This document shows positions 7,019 through 14,464 of a stretch of 64,000 nt of DNA, piece after piece; the stretch's first letter is position 1, and each line of letters starts with the position of its first letter. The position numbers and the translations under genes are program-made. The stretch lies in the NCBI GenBank assembly GCA_022072085.1, contig JAJVII010000003.1, positions 1 to 64,000 on the forward strand. The letters are read 5' to 3'. This DNA is from Phycisphaerae bacterium. Lineage in GTDB: Bacteria; Planctomycetota; Phycisphaerae; JAJVII01. The notes below the pieces were generated by a model. That model saw only the letters and a program-made list of their open reading frames with translations. It was not told the DNA's origin and did not search any database.

Positions 7019-8467
7019 ATGATGTTCATGCGTCGACGGGTCGGGATCGGTTCACTGGCGATTCTCCTGGCGCTGCTGGCCTGCGGGTGCGGCAAGGACA
7101 AGCAGGCCGGCGACGGCGGCGCAGCCGCCAAGTCGCCCGCGACGTCGCCCGCCGCCGACGAGCCCCGCAAGTTCGACGGCGAGCCCTCGGACGATCCGGG
7201 AAGCTGGCCTCAGTTCCGCGGGGCGGCCCGTGATGACATCGCCGCCGACGCCAAGGAACTGTTCCGCACCTGGCCGGGCGGCGGACCGAAGGTGCTCTGG
7301 AAGATCGAGGGCCTGGGCGAAGGCTACAGCGGGCCGGCGGTCGCGTCCGGCCGAGTCTTTTTCAACGACTACGACATGCAGAAGAAGGAGTGGTCGGTCC
7401 GCTGCGTCTCGCTGGCCGACGGCAAGGACATCTGGCAGTGGAGTTACGGCGTTCGCATCCCGCGCAACCACGGCGTGACGCGGACGGTGCCCGCGGCCGA
7501 CGACTGCTTCGTCGTCAGCCTCGACCCGCTGGGCACGCTGCACGGCATCGACGCGACGACCGGCAAACAGCTCTGGAAGCACGACCTGTTTCGCGAATAC
7601 GGCAGCGTGGTCCCGGAGTGGTACAACGGTCAGTGCCCGCTGAATGAGACCGACCGAGTCATCGTGGCCGTCGGCGGCACGAAGGAGGTCGAGATCGACG
7701 GCCGCAAGCAGACCGTGCTGATGGCCGCGTTCGATAAGGCCAGCGGCAAGGTCCTCTGGGCGACGCCCAACGCCTCCAAGCACTCGATGAGCCACCCGTC
7801 GGTGATGCCCATGACGCTGGACGGGAAGTTCTACTACGTCTGGACGTCGATGGTCGGCATGGTCGGCGTGACGCGCGAGGGGACGCTGGCGTGGGAGGTC
7901 CTCTGGCCCAAGGCCGACACGCCCGGCCAGTGGCGGGCCAAGACGGCCGTCGCCCCCAGCCCCGTGCAGGTGGGCCCCGACCGCATCTTCCAGACCTCCA
8001 GCTACCGCGCCGGGTCGGCCATGTTCCGCGTCGCTGGCGGCCAGGTCCAGACGCTCTGGACAATCAACGACGACCAGTTCAACAGCGATACGCACACGCC
8101 GATCGTCGTGGGCGACCGCCTGTTCGCCACCTACGCCGAGAAACAGTTCTGCTGCATCGACCCGGCGGACGGTCGCATCGTATGGCAGGGGCCCAAGGAC
8201 CGTACGGTCGGCCTGGGACCGTACCTGATGGCTGACGGGCTGATCTACGTGCTCGAAGCCGACGGCGGCCACCTGGACCTGATCGAAGCCAGCGCCGAGG
8301 GCTGGAAGGAACTGGCCCGCGCCCGCGTGCTGCCCGACAACGCCCAGGAGGCCTGGGCCCCGATGGCCCTGGTCAACGGCAAGCTCATCTGCCGCGACCT
8401 GGGCACGATGGTCTGCCTCCAGGTCGGCCCGCAGCAGCCGCCGGTCAAACCGGCTGGGACGCCATGA
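7019..8467 (+). CDS. PQQ-like beta-propeller repeat lipoprotein
   Basis: About 482 aa. The N-terminus is a lipoprotein signal (SLAILLALLACGCGK; lipobox LLAC or ACGC), so the protein is probably anchored outside the cytoplasmic membrane. The body contains PQQ-type beta-propeller blades with Trp-rich strands such as GSWPQFRGAARDD, GKDIWQWSYG, TGKQLWKHDL and GRIVWQGP, typical of planctomycete PQQ-like proteins. No quinoprotein dehydrogenase catalytic residues are obvious, so it is more likely a scaffold or sensor. ATGs at 7019, 7022 and 7028 are all possible starts after AAGGCGAG. It overlaps the next gene by ATGA and heads a run of iron-sulfur and flavoprotein genes. Confidence 0.85.
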   Translation: MMFMRRRVGIGSLAILLALLACGCGKDKQAGDGGAAAKSPATSPAADEPRKFDGEPSDDPGSWPQFRGAARDDIAADAKELFRTWPGGGPKVLWKIEGLGEGYSGPAVASGRVFFNDYDMQKKEWSVRCVSLADGKDIWQWSYGVRIPRNHGVTRTVPAADDCFVVSLDPLGTLHGIDATTGKQLWKHDLFREYGSVVPEWYNGQCPLNETDRVIVAVGGTKEVEIDGRKQTVLMAAFDKASGKVLWATPNASKHSMSHPSVMPMTLDGKFYYVWTSMVGMVGVTREGTLAWEVLWPKADTPGQWRAKTAVAPSPVQVGPDRIFQTSSYRAGSAMFRVAGGQVQTLWTINDDQFNSDTHTPIVVGDRLFATYAEKQFCCIDPADGRIVWQGPKDRTVGLGPYLMADGLIYVLEADGGHLDLIEASAEGWKELARARVLPDNAQEAWAPMALVNGKLICRDLGTMVCLQVGPQQPPVKPAGTP

Positions 8468-9492
8468 AACGCACGCTCGTCAGCCTGCTGCTCCTGCTGG
8501 CTGTCGTCGCACTGGCGACGGCCGGTGCGCTCTATCGCCGCAGCAAGGTCCCGGTCGTGAACCCGCCCTACATCCCGCCGACGCTGCTGACCTCCGAGCA
8601 GCGCGAGTCGTCCGGCTATGCGCTGAACTACAAGCCGGCCGGCAACGTCGGCGGCGAGGGGCTGTTCGCCTCGACGCTGGCCGGCGTCGCGGTCTACGAC
8701 GGCGGCGGGCAGGACATCCTCTACGCCGCCGGCGACAGCGAGGTGAAGGCCTTCGACCACTGCGCCACGCCGCGTCGGCTGGTCCCCTCGTTCCGCGTCT
8801 CGCTGCCGCCGCTGTCGATCGCCGTGAACGCCGCGGGCGACGTGCTGGTCGGGCAGGCGGGGCAGGTCGAGAAGTACGACCCGGCCGGCCACCTGCTGGC
8901 GACCATCGGCAAAGGCGAACTGGGGCGCGTCACGGCCGTCGGCCAGCGTGGCCAAGAACTGCTGGCCGCCGACGCCGACGGCGGGCTGATCCGGCGTTTC
9001 GACGCGGACGGCCGCCACCTGGGCGACCTGGCCCCGCCGCCGGTCGCAACGACGCAGCCGGACGACGCCGCTGGCGTAGCCCGGTTCCGCATCCGCCCGG
9101 GCGGTCGGCTGGCGATGGCCCTCCTGCCCGACGGCCGCGTCGCGGCGGCTGACCCGATCAACCATTGCGTGGTTCTCTTCGACACCGCTGGCCGGGCCGC
9201 CGACGTGTGGGGCCGGTTCGACGAGCAGGATCCCGCCGGTTTCGTCGCCTGCTGCAATCCGCAGGACCTCGGCGTGCTGTTCGGGCCGGGCGGGCCGGCG
9301 TTGATCGCGGCCGAGAAGGGCATTGCTCGGGTGAAGGTCTACAGCGTGGGCGGCCAACTGCTGGGCCTGATCGACGCGGCTGCGTTCGACCCAGCCAACG
9401 CCCACATGGCGGTGGCGTCCGACGCCGGCGGCCGCATCTACGTCTGCGACACGCAGCGGCGGACGATCCTGCTGTTCGCCCAGGCGCAGTGA
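8464..9492 (+). CDS. NHL-type beta-propeller protein with N-terminal anchor
   Basis: 342 aa. An N-terminal hydrophobic helix (TLVSLLLLLAVVALATAGAL) is a signal peptide or anchor, followed by a propeller with NHL-like repeats. Examples are GDVLVGQAGQVEKYDPAGH, ELLAADADGGLIRRFDADGR, GRVAAADPINHCVVLFDTAG and GRIYVCDTQRRTILLF. The start overlaps the stop of the upstream PQQ-like gene (ATGA), so the two propellers are translationally coupled. The family has no assigned enzymatic role; protein interaction or ligand sensing is likely. Its position upstream of a Tat ferredoxin suggests both belong to one extracytoplasmic complex. Confidence 0.8.
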   Translation: MKRTLVSLLLLLAVVALATAGALYRRSKVPVVNPPYIPPTLLTSEQRESSGYALNYKPAGNVGGEGLFASTLAGVAVYDGGGQDILYAAGDSEVKAFDHCATPRRLVPSFRVSLPPLSIAVNAAGDVLVGQAGQVEKYDPAGHLLATIGKGELGRVTAVGQRGQELLAADADGGLIRRFDADGRHLGDLAPPPVATTQPDDAAGVARFRIRPGGRLAMALLPDGRVAAADPINHCVVLFDTAGRAADVWGRFDEQDPAGFVACCNPQDLGVLFGPGGPALIAAEKGIARVKVYSVGGQLLGLIDAAAFDPANAHMAVASDAGGRIYVCDTQRRTILLFAQAQ

Positions 9493-9648
9493 CGGCAGCG
9501 AATCCGCCGGCCCCGGTGACGGTTGAAGTAACATGCGGGCCGGCGGGAAGGGGTCGCGGCCAACTGACCCGGTCCGCGCCGCTTGGTCGGACCGGCTGGA
9601 TGTGGTATATTTGAGAGGATTGGCGGGGCGGGTTGGGAGTGCGGGCCT

Positions 9649-10260
9649 ATGTGTGCCATGTCCGATGAGCCATCCACTCGGCGGGAGTTTCTCGGGTGCG
9701 TCGCCCGGATCAGCGGGGCGACCGCAATCGGCGTGGCGGCCGTCGGGCTGACTGTGCGCGCCGACGCCGACAAGGTCTGGACGATCGACATCCGCACCTG
9801 CGACGGGTGCGAGAAGTTCAACGCGTCGGCCGACGGGCTCAGCCGCTGCGCGACCGAGTGCGTGCTGAAGAAGTCCGCGGTGAAGGTCGTCAACAAGTTC
9901 GACGAGTGCGGCTACTGCCGCATCTGCCCGGGCTACCACGACGTCAACAGCGAGGTGGACGAAGAGGGCCTGCCGGCCGGACGCGTCTGCCCCTACGACG
10001 CGATCGCGCGGCGGCAGGTGGGTCTGGCTGACCCGGCGCTCAAGAAGAACTGGTTCTACGAATACACCATCGACGAATCCAAGTGCACCGGCTGCGGCAA
10101 GTGCATCATCGGCTGTGCGCCGGAGATGGGCAACGGATCGCTCAAGCTCCAGGTGCGGCACAACCTCTGCGTGGACTGCAACGAGTGCGCGATTGCGACG
10201 GCCTGCCCGACCGACGCTTTCGTTCGCGCCCCGATCGACGCCAAACGGCCCGGACGATGA
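9649..10260 (+). CDS. Tat-exported polyferredoxin (4Fe-4S)
   Basis: 203 aa. A twin-arginine signal is visible (STRREFLGCVARIS followed by a hydrophobic stretch), so the folded protein should be exported with its clusters. Cysteine motifs in order are CDGCEKF, CGYCRICPGY, CPYDAIA, CTGCGKCIIGCAP and CVDCNECAIATACP, enough for about four [4Fe-4S] clusters. It resembles periplasmic electron-carrying ferredoxin subunits paired with NapH-type membrane proteins. Start 9649 follows GGGAG at good spacing; ATG 9658 is possible. Its stop overlaps an ATG of the NapH-NuoE fusion gene, supporting direct electron transfer between the two. Confidence 0.82.
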   Translation: MCAMSDEPSTRREFLGCVARISGATAIGVAAVGLTVRADADKVWTIDIRTCDGCEKFNASADGLSRCATECVLKKSAVKVVNKFDECGYCRICPGYHDVNSEVDEEGLPAGRVCPYDAIARRQVGLADPALKKNWFYEYTIDESKCTGCGKCIIGCAPEMGNGSLKLQVRHNLCVDCNECAIATACPTDAFVRAPIDAKRPGR

Positions 10261-10307
10261 ACAGATTCCCCGCCGGCGGGTCCGCCTGCGGTGGGAAGGA
10301 TACGCTG

Positions 10308-12020
10308 GTGACCCGCTCGTTCCGTCTCATCCTCCCGCTCTGCCTGCTGGCAGGCGCCGCGATGCTCGCAACGGCTGCGCCCGTGCGGGCAGAGCCCCCC
10401 AAGACTTTCCGACAGGCCGTCCCCAGCGACGAGGACATCGGCGACGAATACGGCAAGCCGACCGCCGACAATCCCGAGCCGCGGGCCCAGGCGATGCACT
10501 GGGTCGATCTGGCTCTCTTCGTCGGGGCGCTGGTCGCGGCCGCCTGGCTGATCCACCGCAAGCGCAGCCGGGCGTGGCTGATCGCCCTGGTCACCGCGTC
10601 GGTCCTCTACTTCGGCTTCTACCGCTCCGGGTGTGTCTGCCCGATCGGCGCGACGCAGAACGTTCTGCTCTCGCTGATCGACCGCGGTTACACCATCTCG
10701 ATCGTCATCACGCTCATCTTCCTGCTGCCGCTGGCGGCGGCGCTGTTCATGGGCCGCGTCTTCTGCGGCGGGGTGTGCTGGCTGGGCGGTGTGCAGGATC
10801 TGATCCACCGCCGCACCGTCCGCGTGCCGCGCTGGATGGACAAGACGCTGCGCTGGGGGCGGTGGGTCTACCTCGGCCTGGCGGCCTACTGGGTCGTCGG
10901 CGGCGTGAACCTGCTGTTCTTCGACGGCCGCGTGAAGCGCGAATTCGTCATCTGCAAGTTCGACCCCTTCGTGAACCTGTTCCGCTCGGTCAACGTCCAG
11001 GCGGCCCTCAACGGCACGTGGAACCGCGTGTTCGACCTGGCCGGCCCGTGGTGGATGTGGATCGTCACTGGCGTCGTGCTGGGCAGCGGCATATTCATCG
11101 GCCGACCTTACTGCCGCTGGCTCTGCCCCTACGGCGCCCTGCTGGGCGTCTGCTCGCGGGCCGCGCGGCGCGGCGTTACGGTCATGCCCGACGCCTGCTG
11201 TGACTGCAAGCTCTGCGACGACGCCTGCCCCTACGGCGCGATCGAGGAGCACGCCGCGGTCAAGTCGACCTGCCTCGCTTGCAACCGGTGCTATCAGAGT
11301 TGCCCCCTGGAACGGCAGCGCCTTGGCGTGCCGGTCGCGATGCCGGCGCTGGTGCAACTGGGGACGGGGACCGAAGAGACGCGCTCCCTGACGATCGCAT
11401 CGCCGCGTTCAGGCGCGAGCGTCAGCGATCGCGCGGAGCGTGAAGAGACGCCCGTGCCCGCCGTCGCCGACCGCTCCCCCGTCCGCTATCGCCGCCTGGC
11501 GCCGTCGGCGGACCCCGAGGACATCGCCTACGTCGACGCGATGGTCGCCCTGCACGGCCGTTCCGCCGACGCGGGCCTGCCGATCCTCCAGGCCATCCAG
11601 GCCCGCCACGGGTATCTGCCGCACGCGGCGATCGCCCGCGTGGTCGAGTTGACCGACGCGACGATGGCCCAGGTGATTTCGCTGGCCACCTTCTACAACC
11701 GCTTCCGCACCGACCCGGTGGGCAAGCACCTGGTCCGTGTCTGCGTCGGCACGGCCTGCCACGTGGCCGGGGCCCGGCTGGTCGGCGACGCCCTGCGGCG
11801 GCATCTCGGCATCATGGGCGAGGCCGACACCGACGCCCTGCGGCGGTTCACCGTGCAGGAAGTCGCCTGCGTCGGCTGCTGTTCGCTGGCCCCGGTGGTG
11901 CAGGTCGACGAGCACACCTTCGGCCACCGCACCCCCGACAGCGTGGTCAAGGCGATCGATGCGTACGAGCAGGCAGAGAGAGAACCGCGAATGAACGCGA
12001 CTGGACACGAATCGGAGTGA
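10308..12020 (+). CDS. NapH-like membrane polyferredoxin fused to a NuoE domain
   Basis: About 570 aa. A signal-like N-terminus is followed by several membrane helices with CxC/CxxxC motifs (SGCVCPIG, FCGGVCWLGG, YCRWLCPYG) as in NapH/NosR/MauN-type proteins. Two [4Fe-4S] motifs follow (CDCKLCDDACPYG and CLACNRCYQSCP). A linker leads to a C-terminal thioredoxin-like [2Fe-2S] domain of NuoE type: QARHGYLP, FYNRFRT, VCVGTACH and ACVGCCSLAPVV supply the four cysteines. GTG 10308 has a strong GGAAGGA site and gives a clean signal peptide; the ATG at 10257, overlapping the previous stop, is the alternative. The last ~11 residues are encoded by a decamer repeat. The fusion would wire membrane clusters to the next gene's NADH module. 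Confidence 0.83.
   Translation: MTRSFRLILPLCLLAGAAMLATAAPVRAEPPKTFRQAVPSDEDIGDEYGKPTADNPEPRAQAMHWVDLALFVGALVAAAWLIHRKRSRAWLIALVTASVLYFGFYRSGCVCPIGATQNVLLSLIDRGYTISIVITLIFLLPLAAALFMGRVFCGGVCWLGGVQDLIHRRTVRVPRWMDKTLRWGRWVYLGLAAYWVVGGVNLLFFDGRVKREFVICKFDPFVNLFRSVNVQAALNGTWNRVFDLAGPWWMWIVTGVVLGSGIFIGRPYCRWLCPYGALLGVCSRAARRGVTVMPDACCDCKLCDDACPYGAIEEHAAVKSTCLACNRCYQSCPLERQRLGVPVAMPALVQLGTGTEETRSLTIASPRSGASVSDRAEREETPVPAVADRSPVRYRRLAPSADPEDIAYVDAMVALHGRSADAGLPILQAIQARHGYLPHAAIARVVELTDATMAQVISLATFYNRFRTDPVGKHLVRVCVGTACHVAGARLVGDALRRHLGIMGEADTDALRRFTVQEVACVGCCSLAPVVQVDEHTFGHRTPDSVVKAIDAYEQAEREPRMNATGHESE
11985..12014 (+). repeat. Decamer repeat at the 3' end of the NapH-NuoE gene
   Basis: Three 10-bp units (CCGCGAATGA, ACGCGACTGG, ACACGAATCG) inside the last codons of the fusion gene. 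The same units recur at 12431-12464 downstream of the GxxExxY gene and in reverse complement at 12511-12540. Confidence 0.8.
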
Positions 12021-12024
12021 AGGC

Positions 12025-12441
12025 ATGGGGAGCCCCGAAAGTCCGATGCCTTTCAGAGAGGAGGTCTTTCAAATCGTCGGGTGTGCCATTGAAGTGTTAA
12101 ATGGAATAGGGCATGGCCTGACGGAGAAACCATATGAGAATGCGATCGTCGTAGAGTTCCAGACGCGGGGCATACCGTATGCGCAGCAACCCAGATTCCC
12201 TGTTGCATACAAGGGCGTGACCGTTGGAGAGTTCGTGCCGGACCTGATCGCATACAAGCAGGTTGTGGTTGACGCGAAAGTAGTAGACCGCATCGGCGAA
12301 CATGAGCTTGGACAGATGATTAACTACCTGAGAATCACAGGTCTTCCGGTCGGCGTCATCCTGAATTTCAGACGCGCGAGACTGGAATGGAAACGAGTGG
12401 TCCTTGGTCAGGATGGCGATCGCAAAGAGAACAGCGAATGA
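12025..12441 (+). CDS. GxxExxY family protein
   Basis: 138 aa, matching the small GxxExxY family named for its motif, seen here as GHGLTEKPYENA. The rest is also typical: PYAQQPRFPVAYKGVTVGEF, DLIAYKQVVVDAKVVDRI and LGQMINYLRITGLPVGVILNF. The D-x(n)-DAK region resembles a PD-(D/E)XK nuclease core, but the activity is unproven. GGAGTGAAGGC precedes the ATG. The gene is visibly less GC-rich than its neighbours and sits between nuoE- and nuoF-type genes, flanked on both sides by decamer repeats. This looks like an insertion into the redox operon. Its last residues are also encoded by repeat sequence. Confidence 0.85.
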   Translation: MGSPESPMPFREEVFQIVGCAIEVLNGIGHGLTEKPYENAIVVEFQTRGIPYAQQPRFPVAYKGVTVGEFVPDLIAYKQVVVDAKVVDRIGEHELGQMINYLRITGLPVGVILNFRRARLEWKRVVLGQDGDRKENSE

Positions 12442-12464
12442 ACGCGAATGGACACGACTGGGAC
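12431..12464 (+). repeat. Decamer repeat downstream of the GxxExxY gene
   Basis: Units ACAGCGAATG, AACGCGAATG, GACACGACTG and start of GGACGCGAGC at 10-bp period. The GxxExxY stop codon is formed by the first GAATGA. It matches the array at 11985-12014. Confidence 0.8.
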
Positions 12465-12510
12465 GCGAGCGATAGGTGCGGGGCGCGGGCGCGCGATCCG
12501 CGTCTTCTCT

Positions 12511-12540
12511 CATTCGCGTCCATTTGCGTTCATTCGCGGT
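12511..12540 (-). repeat. Inverted decamer array upstream of the NuoF-like gene
   Basis: CATTCGCGTC, CATTTGCGTT and CATTCGCGGT are the reverse complement of the decamers at 11985 and 12431. About 45 bp separates it from the forward array, so a hairpin could form between the GxxExxY gene and the NuoF-like gene. Confidence 0.8.
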
Positions 12541-12571
12541 TCGTCTTTCCCCGGCGGGACGGGAGGCGTCC

Positions 12572-14458
12572 ATGACCCGGCCACCTGTTGAGATTCGCCT
12601 GGGGCTGGGGTCGTGCTGCGTGGCCAGCGGCAGCCGCGACGTCTATGACGCCGTCGAGCGGACGCTGGGGGCGATGCGGGCCACGGTCACGCTGCGGCAG
12701 GCCGGCTGCGTGGGCATCTGCCACCGCGTGCCCCTGCTGGAGATCATCGAGCCCGGCTGCGAGCCGGTGATGTACGGCAACGTCACGCCCGACGCGGTGC
12801 CGGCGATCCTCAAGCGTCACGTCGAGCCGCAGGGGTTCGGCGGCCGCATGGGCTACTGGGTCCGCCGCGGGTGGTCGCTGCTGACGCGGGACGCGGCCTG
12901 GGGCCGCCCGGGCGAGTTTGTCGTCGACGCCGACGCGGGCCCGGCGGGCGCGTTCTTCGCGCCGCAGATGCGCATCACCACCGAGGCCTGCGGGCGGATG
13001 GATCCCACTGACATCAACGAATACCGCATGCACGACGGCTACGAGGCCCTCCGCCGTGCGGTCCAGGGCATGAAGCCGTCCGACGTGGTCGAGACGATCC
13101 TCGCGTCGCAACTCCGCGGCCGGGGCGGCGCTGGCTTCCCCACCGGCAAGAAGTGGCAGGTCGTCGCCTCCCAGCCGCCGGGCCTGCGCTACGTCATCTG
13201 CAACGGCGACGAGGGCGATCCCGGCGCGTTCATGGACCGCATGCTGCTGGAGGCCTACCCGCATCGCATCCTGGAAGGGGCGGCCATCGCGGCCTACGCC
13301 GTCGGCGCCGAGGAAGTAATCTTCTACATCCGCCAGGAATACCCGCTCGCGGTCCAGCGCGTAACCGAGGCCATCCGCCAGGCGACGGCCGCCGGCGTGC
13401 TGGGCGAGAGCGTCATGGGCACGCCCGTCGCGATCCGCGCTTCGGTGCGCCAGGGCAGCGGTGCGTTCGTCTGCGGCGAGGAGACCGCGCTGATCGCCAG
13501 CATCGAGGGCCGACGCGGCAACCCGCGGCTGCGCCCGCCGTTCCCGGCAGTCTCAGGCTACCTCGGCCGCCCGACCTGCGTGAACAACGTCGAGACGCTG
13601 GGGACCGTGCCGTGGATCGTCCGCCACGGCGCCGAGGCGTTCGCCGCCATCGGCACGCCGTCGAGCAAGGGGACCAAGGTCTTCTCGCTCACCGGCAAGG
13701 TGGCTCGCGGCGGGCTGATCGAGGTGCCGATGGGCATGACCATCCGCCAGATCGTCGAGGAGGTCGGCGGCGGCATCAAGGGCGATCGCGGTTTCAAGTT
13801 CAAGGCCGTTCAGATCGGCGGGCCGAGCGGCGGGTGCATCCCGGCGGAACTGGCCGACACGCCCGTGGACTACGAGGCCCTGACGCGGCTGGGCGCGATC
13901 ATGGGCAGTGGCGGGCTGGTCGTGCTCGACGAGAGCGACTGCATGGTGGACATCGCCCGCTACTTCCTCCAGTTCACGCAGAACGAGAGCTGCGGCAAGT
14001 GCACGTTCTGCCGCATCGGGACCAAGCGGATGCTCGAAATCCTCAACCGGCTCGTCGAGGGCCGCGGCCGCCGCGAGGACCTGGACGAACTGGAGACGTT
14101 GGCTGGGCAGATCACGAAATCGAGCCTCTGCGGTCTCGGCCAGACGGCCCCCAACCCCGTGCTAACCACGTTGAAATATTTCCGCAGTGAGTATGAGGCC
14201 CACATCGACGGGCGCTGCCCAGCCCGCAAGTGCCCGGCGCTGATCCGTTACGAGGTGAACGACAAGTGCATCGGCTGCACCAACTGCGCCCAGGTCTGCC
14301 CGGCCGACGCGATCGAGCCGCGGCCTTACGCATTGCATTGGATCGACCCGGCCAAGTGCACGCGGTGCGACATGTGCGTCCCGGTCTGCCCGACCGAGGC
14401 GATCGACATCGTAACGGGCAAGGCAAGTGTCGAGTTGCGAATTTCAAGTGTCGAGTGA
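12572..14458 (+). CDS. NuoF/HydB-like NADH-binding flavoprotein with ferredoxin tail
   Basis: 628-aa cytoplasmic NADH dehydrogenase module. Residues ~1-100 form a thioredoxin-like [2Fe-2S] domain (GLGSCCVASG and GCVGICHRVP). Next is the NADH/FMN domain with LRGRGGAGFPTGKKW and CNGDEGDPGAFMDR, an SLBB region, and the [4Fe-4S] site ESCGKCTFCRIGT. The tail has two [4Fe-4S] ferredoxin motifs, CIGCTNCAQVCP and CTRCDMCVPVCP. This order matches HydB/HndC-type NuoF proteins of bifurcating and NAD-linked enzymes. GGGAGG precedes ATG 12572. The final 12 codons are a heptamer array. It should accept electrons from, or donate to, the NuoE domain of the upstream fusion. Confidence 0.9.
   Translation: MTRPPVEIRLGLGSCCVASGSRDVYDAVERTLGAMRATVTLRQAGCVGICHRVPLLEIIEPGCEPVMYGNVTPDAVPAILKRHVEPQGFGGRMGYWVRRGWSLLTRDAAWGRPGEFVVDADAGPAGAFFAPQMRITTEACGRMDPTDINEYRMHDGYEALRRAVQGMKPSDVVETILASQLRGRGGAGFPTGKKWQVVASQPPGLRYVICNGDEGDPGAFMDRMLLEAYPHRILEGAAIAAYAVGAEEVIFYIRQEYPLAVQRVTEAIRQATAAGVLGESVMGTPVAIRASVRQGSGAFVCGEETALIASIEGRRGNPRLRPPFPAVSGYLGRPTCVNNVETLGTVPWIVRHGAEAFAAIGTPSSKGTKVFSLTGKVARGGLIEVPMGMTIRQIVEEVGGGIKGDRGFKFKAVQIGGPSGGCIPAELADTPVDYEALTRLGAIMGSGGLVVLDESDCMVDIARYFLQFTQNESCGKCTFCRIGTKRMLEILNRLVEGRGRREDLDELETLAGQITKSSLCGLGQTAPNPVLTTLKYFRSEYEAHIDGRCPARKCPALIRYEVNDKCIGCTNCAQVCPADAIEPRPYALHWIDPAKCTRCDMCVPVCPTEAIDIVTGKASVELRISSVE
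14424..14458 (+). repeat. Heptamer array forming the 3' end of the NuoF-like gene
   Basis: Five 7-bp units in register: CAAGTGT, CGAGTTG, CGAATTT, CAAGTGT, CGAGTGA. The last supplies the TGA stop. They encode a C-terminal tail (SVELRISSVE) not expected in the family. Confidence 0.8.
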
Positions 14459-14464
14459 GGTCCG

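Noticed and set aside
12025-12441. Part of the NADH module
   Set aside because: The GxxExxY protein has no cysteine clusters or nucleotide-binding motifs and differs in base composition, so it is not a redox subunit.
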